Assembly: GCA_029863035.1 (NCBI GenBank)
Contig: JAOTWH010000008.1
Coordinates: forward strand, 1-25,603
DNA: 25,603 bases
Direction of reading: 5' to 3'
Source: Acidimicrobiia bacterium
Lineage (GTDB): Bacteria; Actinomycetota; Acidimicrobiia; UBA5794; JAOTWH01
This document shows positions 7,036 through 14,579 of this stretch, in pieces. The notes under the pieces were generated by a model. It made no database searches, had not been told where the DNA came from, and saw only the letters and a program-made list of their open reading frames with translations. Numbering within the stretch: position 1 is the stretch's first letter; each line of letters opens with the position of its first letter. The translations under genes and the position numbers were made by a program.

Positions 7036-8653
7036 AGGTTCTCGTCACAAGAAAGTACATCGGCACAGCAGATACCGCCACGAGCAGCAGCGCCGGGGCC
7101 GCAGCCCTGGCGAAAAACCCTTCCGACGCTGCCGACCAGATCTCAACAGCGAGCGTGTCGAAGCCGGTAGGGCGCAACAACAGAGTCGCCGGCAGCTCCT
7201 TCATAGTGGTCAAAAAGACGAGCGCGCCGCCAGCCACCAGTCCCTTGGCCATCAGCGGCACGGTGATGCTGGTCAAGACGCCGAAGGGGCTCCTACCCAG
7301 GCCGCGGGCTGCCTCTTCTATGTGGGGGTCCACTCTTTCCAGAGCACCTCGGGCCGCACCACTTGCCTGCGGGAGGAACAGGGCGACGTAGGTGATTATG
7401 AGCAGGGTGAATCCCTGATAGAGCGGAGTGAGATAGTTCACAGCGAAGTACACCATGGCCAGCGCCACGGTGATGTGGGGGAGGGCGAATACCCCATGAA
7501 CCGCTCGATCCAGCGCCACGCTTGCCTTGGAGCGATGTCGCACCACCAGAACAGCTACCGGAATCGCGGCAGCCATGGCGACCAGCGCAGCAACCACCGA
7601 TACCCAGAGCGACCCCCCGGCGGCACGCCACGCCACGTCAAGTGGCTCGCCGTTCTCCAAACCCCGGCCAAGCCACAGCACCAGAACGGTCACTGGCAGT
7701 ACCAATCCCACCGTGATGAGGGCGCTGAGGAAGGCAACCGCTGCGGTTTTCGCTCCTCCCCCCAGCCGAACCTGCTTGGGCGGACTGGGCGTGCGCTCGG
7801 TGATGTACCTGGCTCGGCCTCTGGTGCGATGCTCGATCCACAAGATGGCGATCACGATCACTACCAGGACCGCCGCCAGAACCGCAGCAGGGGTTCGGTC
7901 GACCCGGCCCTGGTACTGGGCGTAGATCACACGGGTGAAGGAATCGAATCTCATGAGTGACACCGCACCGAAGTCCGACAACGCATATAGCGCCACCAAC
8001 AGACCCGCAGCGGCCAGCGAAGGTCGAAGCTGGGGGAGCGTCACAGTGCGAAAGGCACGCCACGGCCCCGCACCCAGACCGCGGGCCGCCTCCTCGAGGC
8101 CGTGGTCGACTCGTCGCAAGGCGGACGATGCAATGAGGTGGACGAATGGATAGGTGGCGATGGTGAGAGAACCCCACGCTCCGATAGATCCCGACGCGGC
8201 GGGGATGCTTTCGACGCCGAATGATGAGAAGAGCCGTGTCACCACGCCGTCGACGCCGAATGCCGACAGGAATACGAGAGCGAGAACGTAGGAGGGGATC
8301 ACGAGGGGCAGTGCGGCCAGCACCGACCACACCCGCCTGGCCCTGAGGTCGGTGCGAACTGTGAGCCACGCGGTGGCCACTCCAACGACCAGGGCGGAGG
8401 CCGTCACCGCCACCGTCAGGACCAATGTCTGAACCAACAGCTCGAGTGTTCTCGCCGAGAAGAGCAGGTTCCATGACTGCGATCCGGCGCCGATCACCCG
8501 ACCGGCCATCAACAACAGCGGCAGCGCCACTGGCACCAATACCGCGATGCCAGCCACCCACAGGAACCACGGGGGGCGGACCCGCGTCGGCCGACCGGCC
8601 GGTGCGGCCGGTTCCAGCGGTGCTTCGAGGACGGGTACCGGTCGCTCGATCAC
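7025..8653 (-). CDS. fbpB: Ferric iron ABC transporter, fused two-domain permease
   Basis: A 542-residue inner-membrane permease with two homologous transmembrane halves in one chain, the usual form in Fbp/Sfu-type iron and ThiP-type thiamine importers. Each half has an EAA coupling loop: EEAARGLGAGPWRAFRTVTL and EEAARGLGRSPFGVLTSITV, both ending in the usual P-x-x-x-x-x-L region. The N-terminus has a short Pro-rich cytoplasmic stretch before the first helix. The GTG start overlaps the binding-protein stop by four bases (GTGA) and the stop overlaps the ATPase start by 11 nt, so the three genes are translationally coupled. Iron specificity comes from context; the permease alone could also serve thiamine or another small substrate. 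Confidence 0.88.
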   Translation of the reverse strand: MIERPVPVLEAPLEPAAPAGRPTRVRPPWFLWVAGIAVLVPVALPLLLMAGRVIGAGSQSWNLLFSARTLELLVQTLVLTVAVTASALVVGVATAWLTVRTDLRARRVWSVLAALPLVIPSYVLALVFLSAFGVDGVVTRLFSSFGVESIPAASGSIGAWGSLTIATYPFVHLIASSALRRVDHGLEEAARGLGAGPWRAFRTVTLPQLRPSLAAAGLLVALYALSDFGAVSLMRFDSFTRVIYAQYQGRVDRTPAAVLAAVLVVIVIAILWIEHRTRGRARYITERTPSPPKQVRLGGGAKTAAVAFLSALITVGLVLPVTVLVLWLGRGLENGEPLDVAWRAAGGSLWVSVVAALVAMAAAIPVAVLVVRHRSKASVALDRAVHGVFALPHITVALAMVYFAVNYLTPLYQGFTLLIITYVALFLPQASGAARGALERVDPHIEEAARGLGRSPFGVLTSITVPLMAKGLVAGGALVFLTTMKELPATLLLRPTGFDTLAVEIWSAASEGFFARAAAPALLLVAVSAVPMYFLVTRTYES

Positions 8654-9630
8654 AGCAACCCGGCCTCAGCGACCAGGTCGGTTGCAAGATCGAGCACCGA
8701 TGCCAGTTCGCTTAGGTCGAGAGAGGGGGAGTTGATGTCGTCGAGCTGGGGACCTTCTGGGCCGTCGATCCCGATGACGGTGGGGTACTCGAAGGTCTCT
8801 TCCACGAAGTAGGCCTGGGATTCCTCACTGAGTAAGAACGAGACGAAGGCGGCCGCGTTCTCGGCATGGTCCGAAGATGCCAAGATCCCGGCCCCGGCTG
8901 GCATGACCAGCGCCCCGGCACCACTCGAGAAGAACCAGTTCTCTGCGGCCACCTCTCCTTGCTCAGCCTGCAGGCGCCGTAGGTAATAGTGGTTGACTAG
9001 GCCGCCGTCGATGGTGCCTTCGGCTGTTGCTGCAACGATCGGCGCGTTGCCCTCGAATCGAACCGGATCGTTAGCGGCGATGGCATCGAGCCAGTCCTTG
9101 GTCGACTCCTCGCCCTCGACCAGGACCATGGCGGCCACGAAGGCCAGGAAGGATCCATTGCTCGGCGCTATGCCAAGGCGCCCCTTCCACTCCTCGGCGA
9201 TGAGTCCCTGCACCGCGCTGGGGGCCCGGGCTGTGGCTTCGGTCGACATGACCAGCACCCTGGCCCGGCCCGAGGTTCCGACCCACCGGCCCTCGCTGTC
9301 GGAAAAGTGCGGTGACACGAGGGATGTGATGTCGGAGGGCAATGGGGCGAGGAGTCCTTCGAGGGCGACCAGTCCCAGCGAAGCCGGATCTTGAGCGAAG
9401 AAGACGTCTGCGGGGGAGTTCGAACCCTCTTCAGCCAGGGTGGCGGCGAGTTCTGTGCTACCGGCGTACCGCACCGCCACCTCGATGCCGGTTTCTTCTT
9501 CGAACCGATCGATCAGGGGGCCAACCAGGGTTTCACTGCGACCTGAGTAGACGGTGAGCGCGTCATCGCTTCCGGAACACGCCGCGATCGCGAGAACGGA
9601 TATGAGCAAGGACACGAACAATGCGCGCAC
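8650..9630 (-). CDS. fbpA: Ferric iron ABC transporter, substrate-binding lipoprotein
   Basis: A 326-residue extracytoplasmic binding protein. The N-terminus is a lipoprotein signal with Cys18 in IAACSG. The mature part starts with LTVYSGRSETLVGPLIDRFE and contains GIEVAVRYAGSTELAATLAE and SPADVFFAQDP, the family pattern of FbpA/FutA-type iron-binding proteins. The paired tyrosines of NHYYLRRL (Tyr215, Tyr216) are the usual Fe(III) ligands of this family, and Tyr28 in VYSGR lies near the N-terminal ligand position. GTG is the start; there is no Shine-Dalgarno, but a TAAGCT -10 element lies 7 nt upstream, suggesting a leaderless mRNA. It is the first gene of the operon and is divergent from the methyltransferase. 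Confidence 0.9.
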   Translation of the reverse strand: MRALFVSLLISVLAIAACSGSDDALTVYSGRSETLVGPLIDRFEEETGIEVAVRYAGSTELAATLAEEGSNSPADVFFAQDPASLGLVALEGLLAPLPSDITSLVSPHFSDSEGRWVGTSGRARVLVMSTEATARAPSAVQGLIAEEWKGRLGIAPSNGSFLAFVAAMVLVEGEESTKDWLDAIAANDPVRFEGNAPIVAATAEGTIDGGLVNHYYLRRLQAEQGEVAAENWFFSSGAGALVMPAGAGILASSDHAENAAAFVSFLLSEESQAYFVEETFEYPTVIGIDGPEGPQLDDINSPSLDLSELASVLDLATDLVAEAGLL

Positions 9631-9637
9631 CGGCCTG

Positions 9638-9643
9638 AGCTTA
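9638..9643 (-). promoter_or_regulatory. Candidate -10 element of the iron transporter operon
   Basis: TAAGCT on the minus strand fits the TANNNT consensus and is followed by 7 nt and then the GTG start. Transcription would begin at or next to the start codon. No convincing -35 is seen and no Fur- or IdeR-like operator could be recognised. Confidence 0.45.
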
Positions 9644-9679
9644 CGACCCGGCCGCCCCGGCCGATTCCGGTCGTCGGCC

Positions 9680-9685
9680 TACACT
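9680..9685 (+). promoter_or_regulatory. Candidate -10 element of the methyltransferase gene
   Basis: TACACT fits TANNNT and lies 8 nt before the GTG start, consistent with a leaderless transcript. The 63-bp divergent intergenic region must hold promoters in both directions. Confidence 0.45.
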
Positions 9686-9693
9686 CATTCGCT

Positions 9694-10416
9694 GTGGCCA
9701 AAGACTCGACCGCCCGATATTTCGAGTCGCACCTCACGGACTACGACCCTTCCCGTTTCAACTTCGCCCTTTCCTGGCTCGCCGAACTGGGGGGAGACAC
9801 CCCATCGATCCTCGAGGTGGGATGCGGCACCGGAAACGTTCTTGAAGTCATCGCGGCGCAGATCCCCGGTGCGACGCTGGCCGGCAGCGACATCAGCGAA
9901 CAGGCGCTGCGCATTGCTCAGGGTCGGGTGGAATTCGAGGGTTTTCAGGCCTCGGTGCTCGATGCCGACTTCGTGCAGTCGCAGTCCGGTCGATTCGACT
10001 TTGTCATCGTGGGGGCTGTGCTGCATCACCTGGTTGGTCGATCGAGGCGCTCTTCGCGACGCACGGCACGCCAAGCACTTGAGAACTGCACCAAGCTGAT
10101 CACCCCGGGAGGGAGGCTGATCGTGGTCGAACCAACCTTCTCGCCGTCGCTGCTGATGTGGGCGCTCTTCTGGTTGAAGCGTGCGGTTGGCTCGGTCACC
10201 TCGGGGCGGGTCGAACTGGGTGCGTGGAACAACCTGGGCAACCCGGTGGTGTCCTACATCGGACCTGGCGAGTTGGAAGAGCTGGTTCGGGAGGCGGGCT
10301 GGTCGCCAGAGCGAGCAGAACGCTCCGAGGCGCTGCTGCGCCGCTTGCCGCGGCTGTTGGGCGTGCGCGGCAAGTGGGAAGTGACGCTGCTCGCTAGATA
10401 TCGCCCAGGCGGCTAA
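9694..10416 (+). CDS. Class I SAM-dependent methyltransferase, substrate unknown
   Basis: A 240-residue soluble protein with a Rossmann-type methyltransferase fold. Motif I is ILEVGCGTGN (39-48), followed by an acidic motif II region in LAGSDISEQAL, and the post-motif FDFVIVGAVLHHL with the HH typical of small-molecule methyltransferases of the UbiE/Methyltransf_11 and 12 type. After TPGGRLIVVEP it has a segment LLMWALFWLKRAVG that may contact the membrane or form a lid. The GTG is chosen because it follows the TACACT element directly and gives an N-terminus (STARYFESHL) usual for the family. Its end overlaps a convergent 50-residue ORF. The substrate could be a lipid, quinone or other small molecule. 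Confidence 0.8.
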   Translation: MAKDSTARYFESHLTDYDPSRFNFALSWLAELGGDTPSILEVGCGTGNVLEVIAAQIPGATLAGSDISEQALRIAQGRVEFEGFQASVLDADFVQSQSGRFDFVIVGAVLHHLVGRSRRSSRRTARQALENCTKLITPGGRLIVVEPTFSPSLLMWALFWLKRAVGSVTSGRVELGAWNNLGNPVVSYIGPGELEELVREAGWSPERAERSEALLRRLPRLLGVRGKWEVTLLARYRPGG

Positions 10417-10546
10417 CGATCCTGGCGAACTCGGCGTCGATGTGCTTCTGTGCGATCTCAGCGGGGTACATGGTGTACGCCAGCCTCCCTGCCACCCAAG
10501 CGGTGGCTAGGAGGAGCACGATGGCTGCGGAGAAGATGATCAGCAT
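10394..10546 (-). CDS. Predicted 50-residue single-pass membrane peptide
   Basis: The minus strand has an ATG (10546) to TAG (10394) frame of 50 codons. It encodes a hydrophobic N-terminal helix, MLIIFSAAIVLLLATAWVAG, and then a charged amphipathic tail with QKHIDAEFARIVSRLGDI. A helix followed by an amphipathic segment is a believable small membrane protein. It begins 57 bp after the phosphodiesterase stop and may share its transcript. The last 23 nt overlap the 3' end of the convergent methyltransferase gene. A weak AGGA lies upstream. I do not recognise a family and coding is not proven. Confidence 0.5.
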   Translation of the reverse strand: MLIIFSAAIVLLLATAWVAGRLAYTMYPAEIAQKHIDAEFARIVSRLGDI

Positions 10547-10603
10547 TACGGAGTCCTGTGTTGTACTCAATTCGTCGGGTTATGGGACGCAGAACTTGAG
10601 CGA

Positions 10604-11686
10604 CTAAGCGACCAGCAGCGGGATCTTGAGTTCGGCGTCCGTGATCCCGCCGTGGTGGCCGATGAGCCGGGTGTCGCTGTGGCGATGCAACAGCAGGTGT
10701 CCCGGGTCGGCGAACAGGACCCCATCGGGCAACCGCTGCTCGAAGCCGACGTGGAACGGGCCCGGACCCCACCACTCCGCCAGGTCGGCGATGTCTACCC
10801 AGGTGGCGGGAAGGGCTTCGGCGAGAATGGCGCCGTCGCCTTTTACGAACATCGCTCTGCTATCGCCGTAGAGGATCCGACCTTCATGTAGTTCGTCCGG
10901 GATGCGGATCTGATTCTCCGGAGGGACGTCAACGTGACCGTGGTCGGCGGTACCCACCATCACCACGCCCGGCGGCAGCTGGCGAGAGATCTTCTCCCAG
11001 ATATCGGAGGCGAAACTCAACGCTGTCCCGTAGTCGTCTGAGTCTTGGCCCCAAACGTGAGCGGCGACGTCAATGTGGGGCACATAGGCAAAGACGAGGC
11101 GCCCCGGCTCGGCAGCCAGCGCCAGCGTGGCATCCACGATCTGTTCTTCGCTGAACGCTGCTTCGAAGCGGTTGCCGCGATACAACACCTTGGACAGCGG
11201 GGTGCCATCGAAATTGCCAGGCTGAACGGTCATCGACTCGACACCGCTTGCCGCCAGTCGTTCCGCCAGTGCTGGAGCCGGAAGAAAGCCCTCGTGGTCG
11301 ATGTCGAGGTGATCACCCCACAGCGTTGTCCACTTCAGCGTGTTCACCACCTCGGCCACCTCGGGCAGCCAGAGTTGATAAGCGATGAGGCCGTGCTGCG
11401 ATGGAGGGAGCCCGGTGGCCACGCTTGCCATGCTCACGGTTGTTGTGGTGGGGAAGCAGGCGTCGATGGTGGCCACTGAGCTCACGGCCAGCCGAGTCGC
11501 GTTGGCATGAGCCAGCTGGCTTGACCCCAGCCCGTCGAAGAGAACGAAGACGTAGGTCTCGCCCTCGGGTATCGCGTTGGACAGCTCGGAGTGCAACCGG
11601 GGCGATGGAGCGGATCCGATGAGGCGCGTCTCCAACTCGGCGATGAGGTTGACGAGCGAGCCGCCTGAGTAGTCGGGAGGGGACAC
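10604..11686 (-). CDS. Type I phosphodiesterase / nucleotide pyrophosphatase family protein
   Basis: A 360-residue protein of the alkaline-phosphatase superfamily. Metal-site motifs in order: FVLFDGLGSSQL with Asp51, the nucleophile segment FPTTTTVSMASVATGLPPSQ with the Thr cluster at 80-83, YVPHIDVAAHVWG with Asp and His ligands, and GTADHGHVD with the second metal Asp-His pair. A last His occurs in IGHHGG. There is no signal peptide, so the protein is probably cytoplasmic. Members hydrolyse phosphodiesters, nucleotide pyrophosphates or phosphonates, and the substrate cannot be told from sequence. The GTG start has a TACGCT element 6 nt upstream and no Shine-Dalgarno. It is divergent from nuoA with 82 bp between. 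Confidence 0.85.
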   Translation of the reverse strand: MSPPDYSGGSLVNLIAELETRLIGSAPSPRLHSELSNAIPEGETYVFVLFDGLGSSQLAHANATRLAVSSVATIDACFPTTTTVSMASVATGLPPSQHGLIAYQLWLPEVAEVVNTLKWTTLWGDHLDIDHEGFLPAPALAERLAASGVESMTVQPGNFDGTPLSKVLYRGNRFEAAFSEEQIVDATLALAAEPGRLVFAYVPHIDVAAHVWGQDSDDYGTALSFASDIWEKISRQLPPGVVMVGTADHGHVDVPPENQIRIPDELHEGRILYGDSRAMFVKGDGAILAEALPATWVDIADLAEWWGPGPFHVGFEQRLPDGVLFADPGHLLLHRHSDTRLIGHHGGITDAELKIPLLVA

Positions 11687-11692
11687 AAAACG

Positions 11693-11698
11693 AGCGTA
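11693..11698 (-). promoter_or_regulatory. Candidate -10 element of the phosphodiesterase gene
   Basis: TACGCT on the minus strand is followed by CGTTTT and then the GTG start, the same leaderless layout as the iron transporter operon. Confidence 0.4.
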
Positions 11699-11739
11699 GG
11701 GCGGCGATGTACAAAGCGCTTAGCCCATATGCCATTTCC

Positions 11740-11745
11740 TATACT
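11740..11745 (+). promoter_or_regulatory. Candidate -10 element of the 11-gene nuo operon
   Basis: TATACT is close to consensus and lies 23 nt before the nuoA ATG. This leaves a short leader with a weak GGGCGGA ribosome site. No good -35 is seen at 16-18 bp. It is the only clear promoter-like site before the operon. Confidence 0.5.
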
Positions 11746-11768
11746 CCCGGCGGGCTCCACGGGCGGAT

Positions 11769-12149
11769 ATGAATTCTTACTTCGAGGACTACATCACGGT
11801 CGCGGCATTCGCCGGACTCGGCATAGCTCTAGTGGCCGTCAGCCTTGGCATCTCGGCGTTGATCCGGCCGAAGAAGCCCAACAAGGCCAAGAGCACCATC
11901 TACGAGTGCGGCATGGATCCGGTTGGTGGCGGCTGGTCGCAGACTCACATCCGCTACTACATCTTCGCCCTGCTGTTCCTCATCTTCGACGTTGAGGCTG
12001 TCTTCATCTTTCCGTGGGCTGTCCGGCTCGAGGACTTTGCCAACGCCGGCATGGGCGGCTTTGTCCTCGGCGAGATGATCATCTTCATCTTGATCCTCGT
12101 TCTCGGCTTGCTCTACGCGATTCGAAAGCGGGTGCTGCAGTGGCTGTGA
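11769..12149 (+). CDS. nuoA: NADH-quinone oxidoreductase subunit A
   Basis: Small membrane subunit of complex I, 126 residues, homologous to mitochondrial ND3. Three transmembrane helices are evident. The loop after helix 1 carries [15 protein letters not shown] with the invariant Glu-Cys-Gly; in mitochondria this loop closes over the quinone channel. It is followed by [22 protein letters not shown], diagnostic of the family. It is the first gene of the operon and overlaps nuoB by four bases (GTGA). Confidence 0.96.
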   Translation: MNSYFEDYITVAAFAGLGIALVAVSLGISALIRPKKPNKAKSTIYECGMDPVGGGWSQTHIRYYIFALLFLIFDVEAVFIFPWAVRLEDFANAGMGGFVLGEMIIFILILVLGLLYAIRKRVLQWL

Positions 12150-12637
12150 TCGAGCAGTTCAAGACCCCCAAGCCGCTGTCGTGGTTATTGAATTGGTCTC
12201 GCAAGTATTCGCTGTGGATGTTCCAGTTCGGTCTCGCCTGTTGTGCCATCGAGATGATGGCGGCGTCCGGACCGCGCTACGACTTCATGCGCTTCGGCAT
12301 CATCCCGCTACCTGCCTCGCCCCGCCAGGCCGACTTGATGATCGTCGCCGGCACCGTCACGGACAAGATGTCTCCTGCCATCAAGCGGCTATACGACCAG
12401 ATGCCCGATCCCAAGTACGTCATATCGATGGGCTCTTGCTCCAATTGCGGAGGGCCCTATTGGGATTCTTACTCGGTCACCAAGGGCATCGATCAGATAA
12501 TCCCGGTCGACGTCTACGTGCCGGGATGCCCTCCCCGCCCCGAGGCGCTGATGGACGGGATCGTGCTGCTGCAAAAGCAGATCGAAAACGAGGACATCCA
12601 CGAGAAGTGGGGCGAGCGTGACCGACAGCCCGTCTGA
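12146..12637 (+). CDS. nuoB: NADH-quinone oxidoreductase subunit B (N2 cluster)
   Basis: Peripheral-arm subunit that holds the terminal 4Fe-4S cluster N2 next to the quinone site, 163 residues. Cluster ligands are the adjacent Cys32-Cys33 in [10 protein letters not shown], Cys98 in MGSCSNCGG and Cys128 in [11 protein letters not shown]. An extra Cys101 occurs where many NuoB proteins have Ser (the C-x-x-S-G-G segment). I chose the GTG that overlaps the nuoA stop as GTGA, the same junction as nuoC/nuoD; a GTG six bases earlier (12140) is also possible and adds two residues. The 3' end overlaps nuoC by 20 nt. Confidence 0.94.
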   Translation: MIEQFKTPKPLSWLLNWSRKYSLWMFQFGLACCAIEMMAASGPRYDFMRFGIIPLPASPRQADLMIVAGTVTDKMSPAIKRLYDQMPDPKYVISMGSCSNCGGPYWDSYSVTKGIDQIIPVDVYVPGCPPRPEALMDGIVLLQKQIENEDIHEKWGERDRQPV

Positions 12638-13271
12638 GCCGAACGAAGAACAAGAGGCCCCCGAAGGGGAAGAGCCAACTCCCATCGGCAAGGATCGTTC
12701 CGAGCTCGCCGCCTCGGTGGCCCAGTTGGTCGGGGCCATCGCTCACACATCCGACTTCAGTCTGGCCAAGGTGAAGGTCGACGCCGCAAAGTGGGCGGAG
12801 ACGATCACGGCCGCTCGTGACTCTGGCCTCGACTTCTTCTCGTTCCTCTCCGCCATCGACTGGTCCAAGGAAGTCGCGGTGGGCGATCCGGTCGACGACG
12901 TCGACTCGCTCCAGGAGCGTTACGAAGTGCTGTGCGCCCTTGGGACCACCGAAGACGATCGCTACGTCGTCTTCTCGGCCGACGTCTCCAAGCAAGGCGC
13001 GGCTATCGGGTCGCTGGTAGATGTCTTCTCCGGCGCCGACTGGCACGAGCGGGAAGCGCACGAGATGTTCGGCATCGACTTCCAGGGGCATCCCAACCTG
13101 ATCAAGCTCTATCTGCCCGATGCGTTCGAGGGGTACCCGTTGCGCAAGTCGTATCCGTTGCTGAGCCGCGAGGTGAAGCCGTGGCCGGGCAAGGTGGACG
13201 TGGAGGACATGCCATCTACCGAGAACCCTGAAGCCGGTGATGCCGCCCAGCCCGCAGAGGAGGCGGAGTGA
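12618..13271 (+). CDS. nuoC: NADH-quinone oxidoreductase subunit C
   Basis: Peripheral-arm subunit of complex I (30-kDa family), 217 residues. The core matches the family: [20 protein letters not shown], and the signature [20 protein letters not shown] followed by [14 protein letters not shown]. It has an acidic, Pro/Glu-rich N-terminal extension of about 40 residues and an acidic C-terminal tail after [11 protein letters not shown]; neither is part of the family core. It is separate from nuoD, unlike the fused NuoCD of enterobacteria. It starts with GTG inside nuoB and overlaps nuoD by four bases. Confidence 0.94.
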   Translation: MTDSPSEPNEEQEAPEGEEPTPIGKDRSELAASVAQLVGAIAHTSDFSLAKVKVDAAKWAETITAARDSGLDFFSFLSAIDWSKEVAVGDPVDDVDSLQERYEVLCALGTTEDDRYVVFSADVSKQGAAIGSLVDVFSGADWHEREAHEMFGIDFQGHPNLIKLYLPDAFEGYPLRKSYPLLSREVKPWPGKVDVEDMPSTENPEAGDAAQPAEEAE

Positions 13272-14458
13272 TCGTAGACCCATCGGTGGCCATGCATCTC
13301 TCCGACGCGGCCGTTTCGGTCGAGTTGCAGTCCGGCGACATGACCTTGAATATCGGGCCGCAGCATCCTTCCACCCACGGGGTGCTGAGGCTGGTGGCCA
13401 AGGTCGACGGTGAGAGGGTGTCGGATGTGCAGCCCGTAATCGGATACATGCATCGCGGCTACGAGAAACTCTCCGAGGTGAGGACCTATCCCCAGATCAC
13501 CGCTTTGGTGAATCGCATCGATTGGGTTTCGGGATTCGCCAACGAAGTTCCGTTCATGGTGGCAGCCGAAAGGCTCCTGGGCGTCGAAGCGCCGGAGCGG
13601 GCCACCTACATACGCCTCATCCTCACCGAGATGGCTCGGGTCTCATCGCACCTCATCTTTCTGAGTTCGTATCCGCTTGAACTCGGTGCCGCTACTCCAT
13701 TGATGCATGCTCTGCGGGAACGAGAGCGGATCCTCGACCTCATCGAGTCGGTGACGGGTGGCCGATTCCACCCCAATTTCAACCGCATCGGCGGGGTCAA
13801 GCCGGCGGCCGGTGCTGGTGCCACCACCAAGAAGGCGTCACAAGATCTTCCTCAAGGCTTCCTCGACGAGACGAGGGCAGCCGTCGAGAACGTCCTTTCG
13901 GTGTGTGACGACATGGTCAATCTCGTGGCCGGCAACGAGATCTTCATCGCACGAACCAAGGGTGTCGGAATCATCCCTGCGGAGGTTGCCAAGTCTTTTG
14001 GGGTGTCGGGGCCCAACCTTCGTGCCTCGGGAGTCGCATTCGACCTTCGCAAACACGAGGATTATCTGCCATACGACCGCTTCGAGTTCGATGTGCCGGT
14101 GGGGGAGAACGGCGACTGCCTCGACCGCTACACCGTGCGACTCGAAGAGACCCGCCAGGCGTGTCACATCATCTCTCAAGCTGTCGACACCATCCCGTCT
14201 GGTCCGCTGCAAGCCAAGGTTCCTCGCATCATCAAAGTGCCGAAGGGTGAGACCTACGTTCGTGCCGAGAACCCAAAGGGAGAGATGGGCTACTACATCG
14301 TGAGCGAGGGCGGCCGCGGTCCCTATCGACTCAAGATCCGCACCGCCTCTTTCTCCAACATCTCGCTGCTGGCCTGGATCCTGGAGGGTGCTCTGGTGCC
14401 CGACATCATCGCGGTGTTGGGCAGTTTGGACTTCGTGCTGGGAGACGTGGACCGATGA
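13268..14458 (+). CDS. nuoD: NADH-quinone oxidoreductase subunit D, with altered quinone-site residues
   Basis: Quinone-binding 49-kDa-type subunit, 396 residues. Family signatures are NIGPQHPSTHGVLRL, GYMHRGYEKL, ASGVAFDLRK and the C-terminal GSLDFVLGDVDR. It lacks NiFe-hydrogenase cysteines, so this is complex I rather than a hydrogenase. Gap-free spacing against bovine NDUFS2 places His37 at the quinone-site His59, but Trp86 at Tyr108 and Glu138 at Asp160, so two of the three headgroup-contact residues differ. Arg63 in MHRG corresponds to the arginine (bovine Arg85) that is dimethylated in mitochondria. The gene starts with GTGA overlapping nuoC. It is followed by a repeat block and nuoH, not by nuoE. 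Confidence 0.95.
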   Translation: MIVDPSVAMHLSDAAVSVELQSGDMTLNIGPQHPSTHGVLRLVAKVDGERVSDVQPVIGYMHRGYEKLSEVRTYPQITALVNRIDWVSGFANEVPFMVAAERLLGVEAPERATYIRLILTEMARVSSHLIFLSSYPLELGAATPLMHALRERERILDLIESVTGGRFHPNFNRIGGVKPAAGAGATTKKASQDLPQGFLDETRAAVENVLSVCDDMVNLVAGNEIFIARTKGVGIIPAEVAKSFGVSGPNLRASGVAFDLRKHEDYLPYDRFEFDVPVGENGDCLDRYTVRLEETRQACHIISQAVDTIPSGPLQAKVPRIIKVPKGETYVRAENPKGEMGYYIVSEGGRGPYRLKIRTASFSNISLLAWILEGALVPDIIAVLGSLDFVLGDVDR

Positions 14459-14469
14459 CGGGCAACGCC

Positions 14470-14572
14470 CTCCGCCTCGCTTCGCTCGGCACCTCCCCCT
14501 TTGGGGGAGGAGACGGTGTCTTTGTCTCTCCCCCCGACGGGGGGAGTCCCGCCCGAAGGGCGGGGAGGGGGG
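14470..14572. repeat. Palindromic GC-rich intergenic repeat at the nuoD/nuoH junction
   Basis: The 121-bp gap holds three successive hairpin-capable palindromes: CCTCCCCCTTTGGGGGAGG at 14492-14510, a CTCCCCCC-GA-CGGGGGGAG stem around 14527-14545, and CCCGCCC-GAA-GGGCGGGG at 14549-14565. The left part, CCTCGCTTCGCTCGG, is the reverse complement of the CCGAGCGCAGCGAGG motif in the block at 24707-24881, so both belong to one dispersed family. Its purine-rich right end (GGGGAGGGGGG) lies 7 nt before the nuoH GTG and probably supplies its ribosome-binding site. Confidence 0.8.
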
Positions 14573-14579
14573 CTTCGGA

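Noticed and set aside
6007..7170. 387-codon plus-strand frame opposite the ABC ATPase
   Set aside because: It is antisense to a gene with all ABC motifs and has no coding features of its own.
13268..14458. NuoD-like subunit of a membrane-bound NiFe hydrogenase
   Set aside because: The N- and C-terminal CxxC motifs that bind NiFe are missing, and a full NuoA-K set surrounds it.
14388..14579. Longer NuoH starting inside nuoD
   Set aside because: The extension translates the repeat block into low-complexity sequence with no NuoH similarity; the GTG at 14580 gives the standard N-terminus.
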